DNA from: Hymenobacter yonginensis
GTDB lineage: Bacteria > Bacteroidota > Bacteroidia > Cytophagales > Hymenobacteraceae
Direction of reading: 5' to 3'
Assembly: GCF_027625995.1 (NCBI RefSeq)
Contig: NZ_CP115396.1
Coordinates: forward strand, 868,001 to 932,000
DNA: 64,000 nucleotides
The notes under the pieces were generated by a model. It was given only the letters and a program-made list of their open reading frames with translations, did not search any database and was not told the DNA's origin. The position numbers were made by a program, and so were the translations under genes. Positions 1 to 8,794 of the stretch are shown piece by piece (position 1 is the first letter of the stretch; the number at the start of each line of letters is the position of its first letter).

Positions 1-1070
1 GTGCCAGCCACCGGGGTTACCGGAGGAGTGGTTGGAGTCGGAGTGGGGGTTGGCGTCGGCGTTGGGGTAGGAGTGGGAGTCGGCGTGCTGCCACCGTTCA
101 GACGGATACCGGCGCCGGCAGGTGCCGGGTAGCTGGCCGTAATCGACTGGTCGCCCCAGCTGTTGTTGTTCTCCACCAAGCCAGGCGTGTTCAGCGTCCA
201 GAAGGGGTTCTGCTGGCCAGCGCTGTTCACCCAGTTTACCTTGTTGCCGGTTACGGTAGAGTTTTCTACCAGACGTGGACCGCCCCACAGGTAGATGCCC
301 ACATTGGTGAAGCTCTGCTGACGGCCAAATACTACGTTGTTGAGGATCTTGTTGCCGGTGCCGCCGGTGTTGGCAATGCCATACTGGCCGGGGTTGATAA
401 CCACGTTGTTTTCAATCGTGCAGTACGAGCCACCGGTGTCGCCCACCAGAATACCACCGCCCGAAGCGCTGGGGCCACCGCCGTTGATGTAGTTGTTGCG
501 AATGAGCAGCGGGCTGCTGGACGTGCCGCTGGTCATGAACATGTTGATGGCATCTTCCGGGTTGCTTTGGCCTGCAATGTTCAAGCCGTAGTTGTACTCG
601 ATGATGTTGCCGGCACCCGTGCAATTGTTGAACTGGATGAACTGCCCGCGGGCATCGGCCATGTTCATGTTCTTGAAATTGTTGTGGCGCACCACAAGCC
701 CACCCGTGCCGTTCTGGGCATAAATACCACCAATCAGGTTCTCGAAGTACGAATCTTCGATGGTGATATTCGAGCAGTTGTAGAGGTCAACGCCCAGCTT
801 CTGGCCATTCCGGAGCGACACCCGACGAATTGTGATGTTGGAGCAGTTTGTGAGCTTGATGGCTGGTGTGGCAGAGAAATTGGTAATCACCAGATTCTCA
901 ATGACACGGTTGCTCTGGCCATCCATAGTAACAGGGCCGCTGGCCGTAAGGCCGGTCAGGCCGCCATCTGATTGAGCGTGGGCGCAAAACGTGGTGAAAA
1001 AGAGTAACACAACCAACGACACATAGGTCTGCACATAAGCAGACACTCCAAATTTCTTTTTCTTCAGCAT
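1..1070 (-). CDS. Secreted right-handed beta-helix protein (3' end outside window)
   Basis: This gene reads from an ATG at 1070 off the left edge, so 356 codons are visible and the C-terminus is missing. Residues 1-33 form a signal peptide: a lysine-rich start, a hydrophobic core and a cleavage-like AHAQ. About 280 residues follow with the short, Asn- and Gly-rich turns of a right-handed parallel beta-helix (repeated patterns such as NCSNITI and IRNNYI), the fold of pectate-lyase and NosD-like proteins. The last visible part is a Pro-Thr repeat linker after GIRLNGGS. Such linkers join secreted domains, so a further domain, perhaps a type IX sorting signal, probably lies outside the window. 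A substrate cannot be named. The gene is separated from EPS1 by about 540 bp and has its own promoter candidate, so it is probably a separate unit. Confidence 0.8.
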   Translation of the reverse strand, partial: MLKKKKFGVSAYVQTYVSLVVLLFFTTFCAHAQSDGGLTGLTASGPVTMDGQSNRVIENLVITNFSATPAIKLTNCSNITIRRVSLRNGQKLGVDLYNCSNITIEDSYFENLIGGIYAQNGTGGLVVRHNNFKNMNMADARGQFIQFNNCTGAGNIIEYNYGLNIAGQSNPEDAINMFMTSGTSSSPLLIRNNYINGGGPSASGGGILVGDTGGSYCTIENNVVINPGQYGIANTGGTGNKILNNVVFGRQQSFTNVGIYLWGGPRLVENSTVTGNKVNWVNSAGQQNPFWTLNTPGLVENNNSWGDQSITASYPAPAGAGIRLNGGSTPTPTPTPTPTPTPTPTPTTPPVTPVAG

Positions 1071-1118
1071 TTGCACTTTTTAAGAGGTGAAAGGACGAAA
1101 AGGATGTTTTGACTACGG

Positions 1119-1126
1119 CAAAGTTA
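1119..1126 (-). promoter_or_regulatory. Candidate Bacteroidetes -7 element for the beta-helix gene
   Basis: The minus strand reads TAACTTTG, an exact match to the TAnnTTTG consensus of the Bacteroidetes primary sigma factor, about 50 bp before the ATG of the beta-helix gene. No clear TTG -33 box lies at the usual 17-23 bp distance. Confidence 0.4.
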
Positions 1127-1545
1127 GGAAAGAAAACTTATATCGTCTTGTAAGTAATAGCCTGATAAGACGCGTAAATATGTAGTAATAGCATACATAT
1201 GAATAGTGTATATAAGTTCACATATTAAAAAAATCATGTATAGATTAAGGAATGGTGCTAGTAATTGCTTTTGCCGTAATTGAACTATTGCGCGATGATA
1301 GTTGAAGTATTTTTCTGCCAAATAGGAATTTGGAGGATAAGCTTAATCAACGTTGAATTATTGCTGGGAAAGATTGACGCTACCCGTTCGGGGGTTCAAC
1401 TTTTGTTTCTCGCGCCACATTCTGCGCGGGCAGGCCAAAATCATGTACAAAAACCGGCCGCCTTGCAGTAGTAAATACCTGAAAATGAAAGTAAAACCTT
1501 GCTTCTCTACTAGTAAGAAGCTGTATGATACCAGCGACTGGACTG
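1127..1545. other. AT-rich intergenic region, no gene seen
   Basis: The stretch between the beta-helix promoter and the EPS1 terminator is AT-rich in its left half. Short open frames on both strands lack recognisable protein features. No RNA gene or repeat was found. Confidence 0.5.
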
Positions 1546-1593
1546 AAAAAAGGCTGGCCTGCCTGCCGCGCATAAGCGGCGAGCAGGCCAGCC
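1546..1593 (-). terminator. Rho-independent terminator of EPS1
   Basis: An 11-bp perfect outer stem (GGCTGGCCTGC at 1552-1562 with its complement at 1583-1593) encloses a partly paired inner stem and is followed on the minus strand by six T residues. It lies about 20 bp past the stop codon of the last EPS1 glycosyltransferase. Confidence 0.9.
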
Positions 1594-1613
1594 AGCCACA
1601 GCCAGCAAGAAGC

Positions 1614-2453
1614 CTATCTTAGGAAGTAGCCCACCAACCGCCGCGAATACCCGGTCAGCAGGCACAGCGGCAGGTCACGCGGGGGACAGTTGCGGCGGGC
1701 AAACTGCGTGAAATCCCGCAGATTGGCTCCGCCTCGGATGCTGAACAGGTGCTGGTAATAGTTGCGCAACGTCCGTTGCTGCCGGTTTTTCTGGTCCCCG
1801 CTTTCGTCAGGGTAGGTGCCCAGGCGCGCATCGAAGTTCAGATACACCTCAAACCCGGCCAGCCGGGCCTGGTGGGTGAAATCGTAGTCGGCATAGTAGT
1901 GAGGGAGAAGCTCGGCCGCAAACAGCCCGATGCGCTCAAACACAACCCGGGGAATAAGCAACCCGCGGCCGGGCAGGTACTCGGTGGGGCGCTGGCCCCG
2001 GCGTTGGTCGGCCGGCACTTCGTCGAGCAGGCGCCGGAAGCTGCCGGTGCGCCAGTTCAGCCAGCCACCGGCGTAGATGGGTTCCTGGGTGCGGGCATCC
2101 AGCTCAAAAGCCCCGTACAGGGCAGGTGGCCGGCTATTGGCCGCCTGCATCATCTGGGCCACAAAGTCAGGGTAGGGTACCACGTCGTTGTTCATGGTCA
2201 TCAGCCAGTCGGCGCCCTGGTCGAGGGCGTGCTGCAACCCCAGGTTCACGCCGGCGGTCCAGAACAGGGAGCCGGTGCCCGGCAACACCGTTACCTCGGG
2301 ATACTCGGCAGCCAGCACGGCGGCGGTGCCGTCGGTAGAGCCGTCGTCTACGATGATGGTGCGGAAGGACTGGTGTGTCTGCTGCCGCAGGGCATCAAGA
2401 CAGGCCCGGGTGTAAGCCAGGCGGTTGAAAACCGGAATGACGATGTAAAGCAT
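1614..2453 (-). CDS. Family 2 glycosyltransferase (EPS1)
   Basis: A 279-residue GT-A fold transferase. The N-terminus IVIPVFNR and the following IIVDDGSTDGT are the nucleotide-sugar binding signature of GT2 enzymes, and MNNDVV near residue 88 is the metal-binding region. The region around LPGRGLLIPRVVFERIG and YADYDFTHQAR resembles the acceptor half of rhamnosyltransferase-like GT2 proteins. It should add one sugar to the lipid-linked repeat unit on the cytoplasmic side of the inner membrane. It is the last gene of EPS1, 44 bp after the preceding GT2, and is followed at once by a strong terminator. The sugar donor and acceptor cannot be read from the sequence. Confidence 0.88.
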   Translation of the reverse strand: MLYIVIPVFNRLAYTRACLDALRQQTHQSFRTIIVDDGSTDGTAAVLAAEYPEVTVLPGTGSLFWTAGVNLGLQHALDQGADWLMTMNNDVVPYPDFVAQMMQAANSRPPALYGAFELDARTQEPIYAGGWLNWRTGSFRRLLDEVPADQRRGQRPTEYLPGRGLLIPRVVFERIGLFAAELLPHYYADYDFTHQARLAGFEVYLNFDARLGTYPDESGDQKNRQQRTLRNYYQHLFSIRGGANLRDFTQFARRNCPPRDLPLCLLTGYSRRLVGYFLR

Positions 2454-2497
2454 AGGGCATTACATTAAAACAGCAAAGAGAAAAGCAACTGGCCTTG

Positions 2498-3496
2498 TCA
2501 GGCGGGCAGAGCATTCATCAGGCCCCGGTAGAGCTGGCCGCCCAGTTCGGCGGGCAGGGCATTGAGCAGCATGTAGGGCAGGGAGGCCGGGGTGGTGCGG
2601 GCCAGTAGCTTGTGGCGCTGCAGCAACGTATCGAGGCGCCGGCTAAGGCTACGGTTTTGCAACAGCTGCCCGGAAATGAAGCGTAGTTTGGGCACTTCCC
2701 GGGAAAGGGTCTGGCGGAAAGCCGCGGCTCCTGCGGGGTCGTAGTGCTGCAAAGGGGCCAGGTAGTACAGGGCATGGCAGTAGCTTTCCATATACATGGC
2801 CCACCGCGTGGTGCGGGTGGAAATCTGGTTGCCGGGGTGCAGGTGGTAGTTGCCCATCACGGCGTCCACCACCTGAAAATCACCGCGCATCATCATGCGC
2901 AGCCACAGGTCGAAGTCGCCGGTGTAGCGCAGCTGCTCCTTGAAGCTGCCGGCGGCCAGCACCGCCTGGCGGCGCATGAGCGAGTGCGAGATAATAAAAG
3001 GGCAGCCCAGCTGTAGGGTCTGGGTAAACAGATGACGCCCATTGAGCCGGGCCGGATACGTGAACTGCAACTGCTGCAAGCGCAGGTCGTGCTGCTGCTG
3101 CACCTGGGCGGCATTGGTACCCACGAAGATGCTGCGCCCGGTAACTAGCACCAGGTCCGGATCGGTGAGATAGGGCTGCAGGGCATGCAGGTAGTCGGGC
3201 GTGATTTCGTCGTCGTCGTGCAGAATCTGCACCCACTCGCCCCGGGCCCGCCGGATGGCCAAGTTGCAGTTGTTGTACTGGCCCAGATTCTGGGCGTTGC
3301 GGTGATAGATCATGCCGGCCGGCTGCTCCCGCGCAAACCATTGCTGCGTGTCGTCCTCGGTGGAATTGTCGCTGACCAGAATTTCCAGGCTCAGGCCGGC
3401 TGGGCGCGACATGCGCTGTAACTGCCCCAGTACGCGCTGCAGGTCTGGCAGGCGGTTGTAGGTAGGCACGATGATGGAGAGTTGAAGTGCGGCCAT
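2498..3496 (-). CDS. Family 2 glycosyltransferase (EPS1)
   Basis: A 332-residue GT2 enzyme beginning with LSIIVPTYNRLPDLQRVL and continuing to EILVSDNSTED and LHDDDEI, the three classic GT-A elements (donor site, DNS turn and DxD-like metal site). The ATG at 3496 was chosen because it sits four residues before the conserved first beta strand; the longer upstream reading has no family similarity and would overlap the neighbouring gene. It probably elongates the EPS1 repeat unit at the cytoplasmic membrane. It lies 38 bp downstream of the previous transferase on the same strand, consistent with one transcript. Confidence 0.88.
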   Translation of the reverse strand: MAALQLSIIVPTYNRLPDLQRVLGQLQRMSRPAGLSLEILVSDNSTEDDTQQWFAREQPAGMIYHRNAQNLGQYNNCNLAIRRARGEWVQILHDDDEITPDYLHALQPYLTDPDLVLVTGRSIFVGTNAAQVQQQHDLRLQQLQFTYPARLNGRHLFTQTLQLGCPFIISHSLMRRQAVLAAGSFKEQLRYTGDFDLWLRMMMRGDFQVVDAVMGNYHLHPGNQISTRTTRWAMYMESYCHALYYLAPLQHYDPAGAAAFRQTLSREVPKLRFISGQLLQNRSLSRRLDTLLQRHKLLARTTPASLPYMLLNALPAELGGQLYRGLMNALPA

Positions 3497-3534
3497 CGTT
3501 GAGTGGAATAGAAGGTAGGAGATGGGAAACAGGC

Positions 3535-4497
3535 TTACAGGGTCACAGAAAAGACGGCAGCTAGCTGGCGCACCCGCGCCACGGCCTTGTCGCGCAGGGT
3601 GGAGCGCCACTGCCGGTAGTCGGAAAGCGTATCACGCATCATAAAGGCCGGATGCCGCAGCGGCAGCGGCATAGGCTGGGTAGGCAGGTTGGCCCAGGGG
3701 TGCCCTACATTGTGGGTGTGGGTAGCCTGGCTGCCAAAACCAATGTTGCAAATCAGATTGACGCTCGGCGTGATACTCAGGCCCGATTGGCTGAGCAGCG
3801 TGAAAGCCCACTGATAGTCCCAGGTATCAAGCTGGCCGTTGTGCGTGGCCCAAAGCGGCTGCAAGGCCATGCGCTGCTCCAACTGGTGGAAAAAGCGCCG
3901 CCAGAAATAATTTTTGCGCTCAAGCTCAGGTAGTTGTGGTGTAGCTACATTGTAGAGCTGCCAGGCCCGGCGCCAGGTGGCCCACCCCCAGATGCCTACA
4001 TACTGGGAGAAGAAGTAGGAATAGTCTGGGTCGCGGTGCCAGCCGCGCAGTAGGTTGCTGCCGCTGATGTGCAGCACGCGGGTATCGTGGGCGTAGCGCT
4101 GGAGCAGCTCTTCGCAGTAGGGGAAGAAGCTGGCGTGCGGCAGGCAGTCATCTTCCAGAATAATGCCGCATTCTTCGTGCTCGAAAAACCAGCTGATGGC
4201 CTCGCTCACGGCGCGGCGACATCCTAGGTTCTCATCCCGAAATAGGGTGGTTACGGTACAGGGCCAGTCGATAGTGGCCAGCACCTGCTGGCGCAGGGTG
4301 GCGCAGCTGGCCGCCTCAGTGGGGCGTTGAGGCCGTGGGCCATCGGCGGCTACGTAGAGGCGGGGCGGCTTTGCTGCCCGGATGGCGGCCAGCACCTGCA
4401 GCGTCACGTCGGGCCGGTTGAAGACGATAAACAGCACCGCAGCCCGTGGCGGCGCAGCCACGGCAGGGCGAACAGAAGGGGCAGCGGAAGTCAGCAT
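3535..4497 (-). CDS. GT-A glycosyltransferase, HlpA/GNT-I-like (EPS1)
   Basis: A 320-residue protein. After a Pro/Ala-rich start it shows AAVLFIVFNRPDVTLQVLAAI, then LYVAADGPR and IILEDDCLPHASFF, the pattern of the transferase group often named hemolytic-protein HlpA-like, which is distantly related to eukaryotic GNT-I. The EDD triad near residue 115 is the expected metal and donor site. The later block SQYVGIWGWATWRRAW is typical of this family. The ATG at 4497 lies 3 bp past the stop codon of the polymerase gene, so the two are almost certainly cotranscribed. A role in building the EPS1 repeat unit is inferred from context. Confidence 0.82.
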   Translation of the reverse strand: MLTSAAPSVRPAVAAPPRAAVLFIVFNRPDVTLQVLAAIRAAKPPRLYVAADGPRPQRPTEAASCATLRQQVLATIDWPCTVTTLFRDENLGCRRAVSEAISWFFEHEECGIILEDDCLPHASFFPYCEELLQRYAHDTRVLHISGSNLLRGWHRDPDYSYFFSQYVGIWGWATWRRAWQLYNVATPQLPELERKNYFWRRFFHQLEQRMALQPLWATHNGQLDTWDYQWAFTLLSQSGLSITPSVNLICNIGFGSQATHTHNVGHPWANLPTQPMPLPLRHPAFMMRDTLSDYRQWRSTLRDKAVARVRQLAAVFSVTL

Positions 4498-4500
4498 GGC

Positions 4501-5823
4501 TCAGACAGGAAAAGGCAGGCGGGCCGGCGTGGCCGGGGCTGGGGTGGCAGGCTGCTGTGGCGTATTCGGGCGCAGGGTAGGCGGCGGCGCTGGCGTCAGT
4601 TGCCGGATACGCAGCAGCCCAAACCCGATGAAGCCGTAGAAAAAAGACGGCAGGCAGTAGGAGTAGGCATATACCAGGTTCGTGACGATGAGCACGGCCC
4701 AGGTCAGGGCTTCGGGCGCCACGGGCACGCGCCGTAGCAGCTGGCGCATCACGGAGAGGTGAGGCAGCACAAACAACACCAGCCCTACGCCTCCGAAGTA
4801 AAAGAGCGTTTCGAGGTAGAAGCTGTGCAGGTTGTGGCCGTGCCCATCCTCAAAGAAAGGCTGATTGCTCTCGGGGTTGTAGAACTGCACCGGCAGCTCA
4901 AACCCTGCCAGGCGCATACCCAGTACCGGGTGTTCTTCCACGAATGGCCAGTAGGATTCGAACTGCAGCACCCGCCACGACCCCGTGCCCTGGGTGCTGT
5001 GGTTTTCGATGTCGGAGAAGTTGGCGGCCAGCTTATCAAGCACCTCCGGATACGACACCAAAATGAAGGAAGCCGCCAGCGACACCGCCAGCAGTGGAAT
5101 GCCCAAGAGCAAGGGCCCGGCCGCGCCACCCAGCCGGCGGGGAGCCGCGCGGGTCACCAGCACCACATTCAGAACCAGCGCCAGCGCGGAGGTGACCCAT
5201 ACTGTGCGGTGTTGGAAGAAAAAGATGGCCAGTGCAGCCAGGAAAAACAGCAGCAGATGCCGCATCTGGCGGCCGGCCAGGTACTCGTTGAAATGATACA
5301 GCAGCGGCAGCATCAGCAGGTAGGCCGAAGAGGCATACAGCCCCCGGTTGTGGGCCAGGAAGGCCCCCAGGCTTAATACATCGGAGTTGACCAGCACCAG
5401 ATTCAGTGCCAGGGCCACCCAGATCAGCGGAATAAGGTCGGCGAGTGTAATGCGGCCCACCCGCGCATAGAAGCCATAGAAGGCCGGAATGGCAAACAGA
5501 ATCAGCAGCTTCTGAAACACATGCGGATACACCATAGGCGTGTCGTAGAACCAGTAGGACTCTGCTGCCAGCAGTGCCGTGGCTACTACCGTGGCCCAGA
5601 AAATTCCCCGGGCCATGCCGTGCAGGTACCGGTAATAGAGCACGCTAAGTACCACCGACAGCAGGGCGAATAAGCGGGTGTACACCAGCGTGAAGGTATG
5701 GGCCGGATGTGGGCCCAGGTCTTCTTCGGGGGCGTGGCCGGTGAGCAGGTCTGAAAACAGCGGGTCGGAGAGCAGCAGCACCAGCATGCCCACGATGTAG
5801 CAATAGCGTAGACTGATTTTCAT
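4501..5823 (-). CDS. O-antigen ligase/polymerase-like membrane protein (Wzy candidate, EPS1)
   Basis: A 440-residue integral membrane protein with roughly ten to twelve hydrophobic segments. The large loop near residues 270-330 (GSWRVLQFESYW, EEHPVLGM, GHGHNLHSFYLETLFYFG) is the periplasmic loop of the Wzy_C/O-antigen ligase superfamily, in which an H-x-x-H-N-x-x-x-like segment is conserved. It is therefore the best candidate for the EPS1 polymerase that joins repeat units in the periplasm. The C-terminus is a Pro/Ala-rich cytoplasmic tail. Its ATG overlaps the stop codon of the upstream GT4 gene by 4 bp, which suggests translational coupling. A ligase function is less likely because an exporter (Wza) and a chain-length kinase are in the same locus. 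Confidence 0.85.
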   Translation of the reverse strand: MKISLRYCYIVGMLVLLLSDPLFSDLLTGHAPEEDLGPHPAHTFTLVYTRLFALLSVVLSVLYYRYLHGMARGIFWATVVATALLAAESYWFYDTPMVYPHVFQKLLILFAIPAFYGFYARVGRITLADLIPLIWVALALNLVLVNSDVLSLGAFLAHNRGLYASSAYLLMLPLLYHFNEYLAGRQMRHLLLFFLAALAIFFFQHRTVWVTSALALVLNVVLVTRAAPRRLGGAAGPLLLGIPLLAVSLAASFILVSYPEVLDKLAANFSDIENHSTQGTGSWRVLQFESYWPFVEEHPVLGMRLAGFELPVQFYNPESNQPFFEDGHGHNLHSFYLETLFYFGGVGLVLFVLPHLSVMRQLLRRVPVAPEALTWAVLIVTNLVYAYSYCLPSFFYGFIGFGLLRIRQLTPAPPPTLRPNTPQQPATPAPATPARLPFPV

Positions 5824-7064
5824 GGCAGCTCAAGCAAGGGAAGGGAACAGCGTTGGGCTGGCGGCGGCCAGCTTTCGTGGTCAGAGGTAAGTGTACTGGG
5901 CGGGTAGCCGAGCACCTGCGCATAGAGTCGCTCGTAGGCTGCCGTCACGGCGGCCTGGGAGAAGTGCTTGGCCACCCGGCTTACTCCCCGGGCGCTCAGC
6001 TCCTCGTAGCGGGCCGGTTGCGTAAGTAGCTCCTGTAAGGCTTCCGCAATGGCGGTTGGCGAGTTGATATCGGTGAGCACTCCGCAGTGGCCTTGCTCCA
6101 GCACCCAGGGCACAGCGCCCGAGTGGCGGCCTGCCACCACAGGCAAGCCGGCCTGCATGGCTTCCACCAGCGTCAGGCCAAACGATTCTTCCCGGGAAGG
6201 ATGCAGCAGCAAGTCGAAATCGGGCAGGCATTGTAGCAACTCCTCGTGGAGCAGGCATCCGCCGAAATGCACGCCTTCTGCCAGGCCCTCGGATAGCGCC
6301 CACTGCTGGGCGGCTTCATTTTGGCCATAATCGGGCCCGTATAGCCAGTACTCGAGGCCGGGCCCCAGCTGGCGCCGCACCGTCTGGAACGCCCGCAGTG
6401 CCGTGGCAACGTTTTTCAGCTCCGACCAGCCCGTAATGATGGATATGATGCGTCGCCGCGGCCCATTCGGGAAGGCGCGCACGCCGCCAGGGGCCGGCAG
6501 CACGGCATTGGGCACCAGCGCCGGCTTCCGGGTGCGGCTGCGCAGCGCCTCCACCAGATACGGTGACACAGCCGAAAAATTGCGGCCTCGGTGCAGCATC
6601 CAGAGCTTAAGCACCAGCCGCACTACCCGGTACAAGTCGGGCTGGTAGCGCAGCACCTTCCACGGATTGTCGTGGAGGGTGATAAGGTGTGGCCGCCCGC
6701 TGGCCAGAGCACCGCGGGTAAACTCGTAAGCCCAGTGTGCGTGCACGATATCAGGCTCATCGAGGTCAATGAACTGATGGACAAGCGCGGCTTCCGCGGC
6801 AAACAGGTCGGGGCAGTGCTGCCGGGCGCGAGGCCGAAAATTGCCCACGTACACGGTCAGGTGCGGGCCGCGCAGTATCACTGGCTCTGAAATATTGTGT
6901 CCCAGCGTGTATACCGATACCGTATGGCCGGCGGCCAGCAACCCCTGCACCAGAGGCGTAGTCGCGCTGCCGCCCAGGCCCTGCGGCAGCACAGTGCCAG
7001 CCGCTAGGTTGAGGTGCGGACTCAGCACTTCAATATCAATGGGAGTAGCCAAACCGATTTTCAT
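5820..7064 (-). CDS. Family 4 glycosyltransferase (EPS1)
   Basis: A 414-residue GT-B enzyme. Residues 1-180 hold the acceptor-side Rossmann domain (MKIGLATPIDIEVL, then DIVHAHWAYEF). The C-terminal domain contains RRIISIITGWSELKN and the E-x7-E motif EESFGLTLVEAMQAGLPVV, which places the donor nucleotide-sugar and marks a retaining GT4. The ATG at 7064 was preferred over one nine codons upstream because it directly precedes the first beta strand. Its last codons overlap the start of the polymerase gene by 4 bp. It should act on the growing lipid-linked oligosaccharide at the inner face of the cytoplasmic membrane. Confidence 0.88.
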   Translation of the reverse strand: MKIGLATPIDIEVLSPHLNLAAGTVLPQGLGGSATTPLVQGLLAAGHTVSVYTLGHNISEPVILRGPHLTVYVGNFRPRARQHCPDLFAAEAALVHQFIDLDEPDIVHAHWAYEFTRGALASGRPHLITLHDNPWKVLRYQPDLYRVVRLVLKLWMLHRGRNFSAVSPYLVEALRSRTRKPALVPNAVLPAPGGVRAFPNGPRRRIISIITGWSELKNVATALRAFQTVRRQLGPGLEYWLYGPDYGQNEAAQQWALSEGLAEGVHFGGCLLHEELLQCLPDFDLLLHPSREESFGLTLVEAMQAGLPVVAGRHSGAVPWVLEQGHCGVLTDINSPTAIAEALQELLTQPARYEELSARGVSRVAKHFSQAAVTAAYERLYAQVLGYPPSTLTSDHESWPPPAQRCSLPLLELP

Positions 7065-7166
7065 GGTGCGAGAAAGCCTGAAGTGAAGCAATAGGTGGCA
7101 GCAGGACGGTAGGGTTTCGGTATAAATAGCTGTCAGATAGCGCGGTATTCAGGTTGGGTAGTCAGG

Positions 7167-8705
7167 CTATTGCTTGCTGCCGAGTACAGCAGCTGAGGGG
7201 TTTAAGAGCGCCAGCAGCCAGTCGCGCAACTGGCCGCTGCCGAGGTGGGCGTCCACCTCGTGGTAGAGCGAGAGCCGGACTGTGCGGTTCCAGGGCATAG
7301 CCAGCTGGCCCAGTAGCGCGGCTACTCCCAGCGCCATCAGCAGCAGCAGCTGCGGCAGCGCGGCCACGTGCAGCCGGGCTAAGCCAGTTTGCGCGGTGCC
7401 TAGCACCAGGGCCAGCACCAGGGCCGTGCAGAGCGCCGGCCAGTAAGCCCCCCACAGGTCGGTCGCTGGAACATGCAGGTAGCGGTGGATGGCAAACTGG
7501 TAGGCGCCGTGGCGCAGCAGCTCCGCCAGCAGCACCGTCAGGGCCATGGCCCGCAACCCGTAGGGCGCCGTCAGCAGCAGCCCGGCCCCTAGCACGGCAA
7601 TAAAGCCCAGCTGCAGCCACACCTTGAACTGGAGCTTGCCCAACGATTCGCAGAGCGAGCCACTATAGATGGTAAGCAGGTGGGCGCCTACCATCAGGGC
7701 CAGTGGCCCCAGCAACGGTACCGCGGCGCCCCACTGGGGCCCCAGCACCACCCGCACCAGCGGGTCGGCGGCGGTAGCCATGCCGGCCGCCATCGGCAGC
7801 ATCACCCACGCCGACAAGCTGAGGGAGGTGAGGTAGAGCGGCCGCAGGCGCGGGAGGTCGTGCTGCAGGCTGCTGTAGGAGGGCAGCATCACCCGCGAAA
7901 TGCTGTCAGTGAATTGGTACAGCGGCAGCTGTACCAGAAAAAAGGTGCGGTTGTAGAGCCCCAGCGTGTAGGTACCCAGCAGCCGCCCAATGCTGAGCCG
8001 GTCCAGGTTGGCACCTACGTATTCCAGCGAACTCACCACCGATACCGCTCCGCCAAAATTGACAAGGGGCTGATAATGGGCCCAGCACAACGGCGGGCGC
8101 AGGCTGTGCCGCACACATAGCCAGGCCGCTACGGCCTTTACCAGCAGATTGCAGAGCGTGGCGCCTACCAAACTCCAGATGCCCCAGCCTGCCCACGCCA
8201 TGCCCAAGCCAACAACACCATACCCCACCAGAAAGGCGCCCAGCTCTATGCGGGCCAGCAGATCGAAGGCCATACGGCGGCGCAACAGGCTTTGCGACGT
8301 AGCGCCAAGGCTGTTTACCACAAACGTGAGCGACATGCCGCGCAGCACGCTCACCACTCCCGGCTCCTTGAAAAGCAGTGTCGCCAGCGGCGCCAGCCCC
8401 CACATCAGGCTGGTGACCAGGATGCCCAGCCCGATGGCTACGGTAGAGGTGGCCCGGATGTGCACCGGCTCCAGCGTGGCCCGCTGAATGAGCGCTTGCT
8501 CCAGCCCCATGTGGGCAAAGTAGCCCCCAAAGCTGATAACCACCATAGCCATTCCCATCAGCCCAAAGTCGGCCGGGGTGAGCAGGCGGGACATAATCCC
8601 GGAATACACGAATTGCAGCACGGCAATCAGGCCGGTGGCAATCAGGCTCCAGCGCAGGCCGCGAAGGGTGCTGGCCGGAATGGCAGATGTAGAGACAGCA
8701 GGCAT
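7167..8705 (-). CDS. Polysaccharide flippase, WzxC-like (EPS1)
   Basis: A 512-residue membrane protein of the MOP exporter superfamily. The conserved start GLRWSLIATGLIAVLQFVYS and SRLLTPADFGLMGMA are typical of the WzxC-like lipopolysaccharide and colanic-acid translocases, and about a dozen to fourteen hydrophobic segments follow. It would flip the undecaprenyl-linked EPS1 repeat unit to the periplasmic face for polymerisation. An ATG at 8705 was chosen; a TTG twelve codons upstream is also possible but adds only a low-complexity Ala/Ser start. The gene lies between the GT-A-like gene and the GT4 gene, with gaps of about 90-100 bp, in the same direction. Confidence 0.88.
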   Translation of the reverse strand: MPAVSTSAIPASTLRGLRWSLIATGLIAVLQFVYSGIMSRLLTPADFGLMGMAMVVISFGGYFAHMGLEQALIQRATLEPVHIRATSTVAIGLGILVTSLMWGLAPLATLLFKEPGVVSVLRGMSLTFVVNSLGATSQSLLRRRMAFDLLARIELGAFLVGYGVVGLGMAWAGWGIWSLVGATLCNLLVKAVAAWLCVRHSLRPPLCWAHYQPLVNFGGAVSVVSSLEYVGANLDRLSIGRLLGTYTLGLYNRTFFLVQLPLYQFTDSISRVMLPSYSSLQHDLPRLRPLYLTSLSLSAWVMLPMAAGMATAADPLVRVVLGPQWGAAVPLLGPLALMVGAHLLTIYSGSLCESLGKLQFKVWLQLGFIAVLGAGLLLTAPYGLRAMALTVLLAELLRHGAYQFAIHRYLHVPATDLWGAYWPALCTALVLALVLGTAQTGLARLHVAALPQLLLLMALGVAALLGQLAMPWNRTVRLSLYHEVDAHLGSGQLRDWLLALLNPSAAVLGSKQ

Positions 8706-8794
8706 AGCAGAAGCAAAAGCAACGGGCTGCGCAGAAGACAACGGGAGGCAGGAGCGGCGGACGACATGAACAGAAACAGCGGGCTGCTATGCGC

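Noticed and set aside
1124-1622. Several short open frames on both strands upstream of the beta-helix gene.
   Set aside because: They overlap each other and the EPS1 terminator, lie in AT-rich DNA and show no protein-like composition.
4920-4970. GGATTCGAAC text that resembles a tRNA T-arm.
   Set aside because: It lies inside the coding sequence of the EPS1 polymerase and no other tRNA part can be formed.
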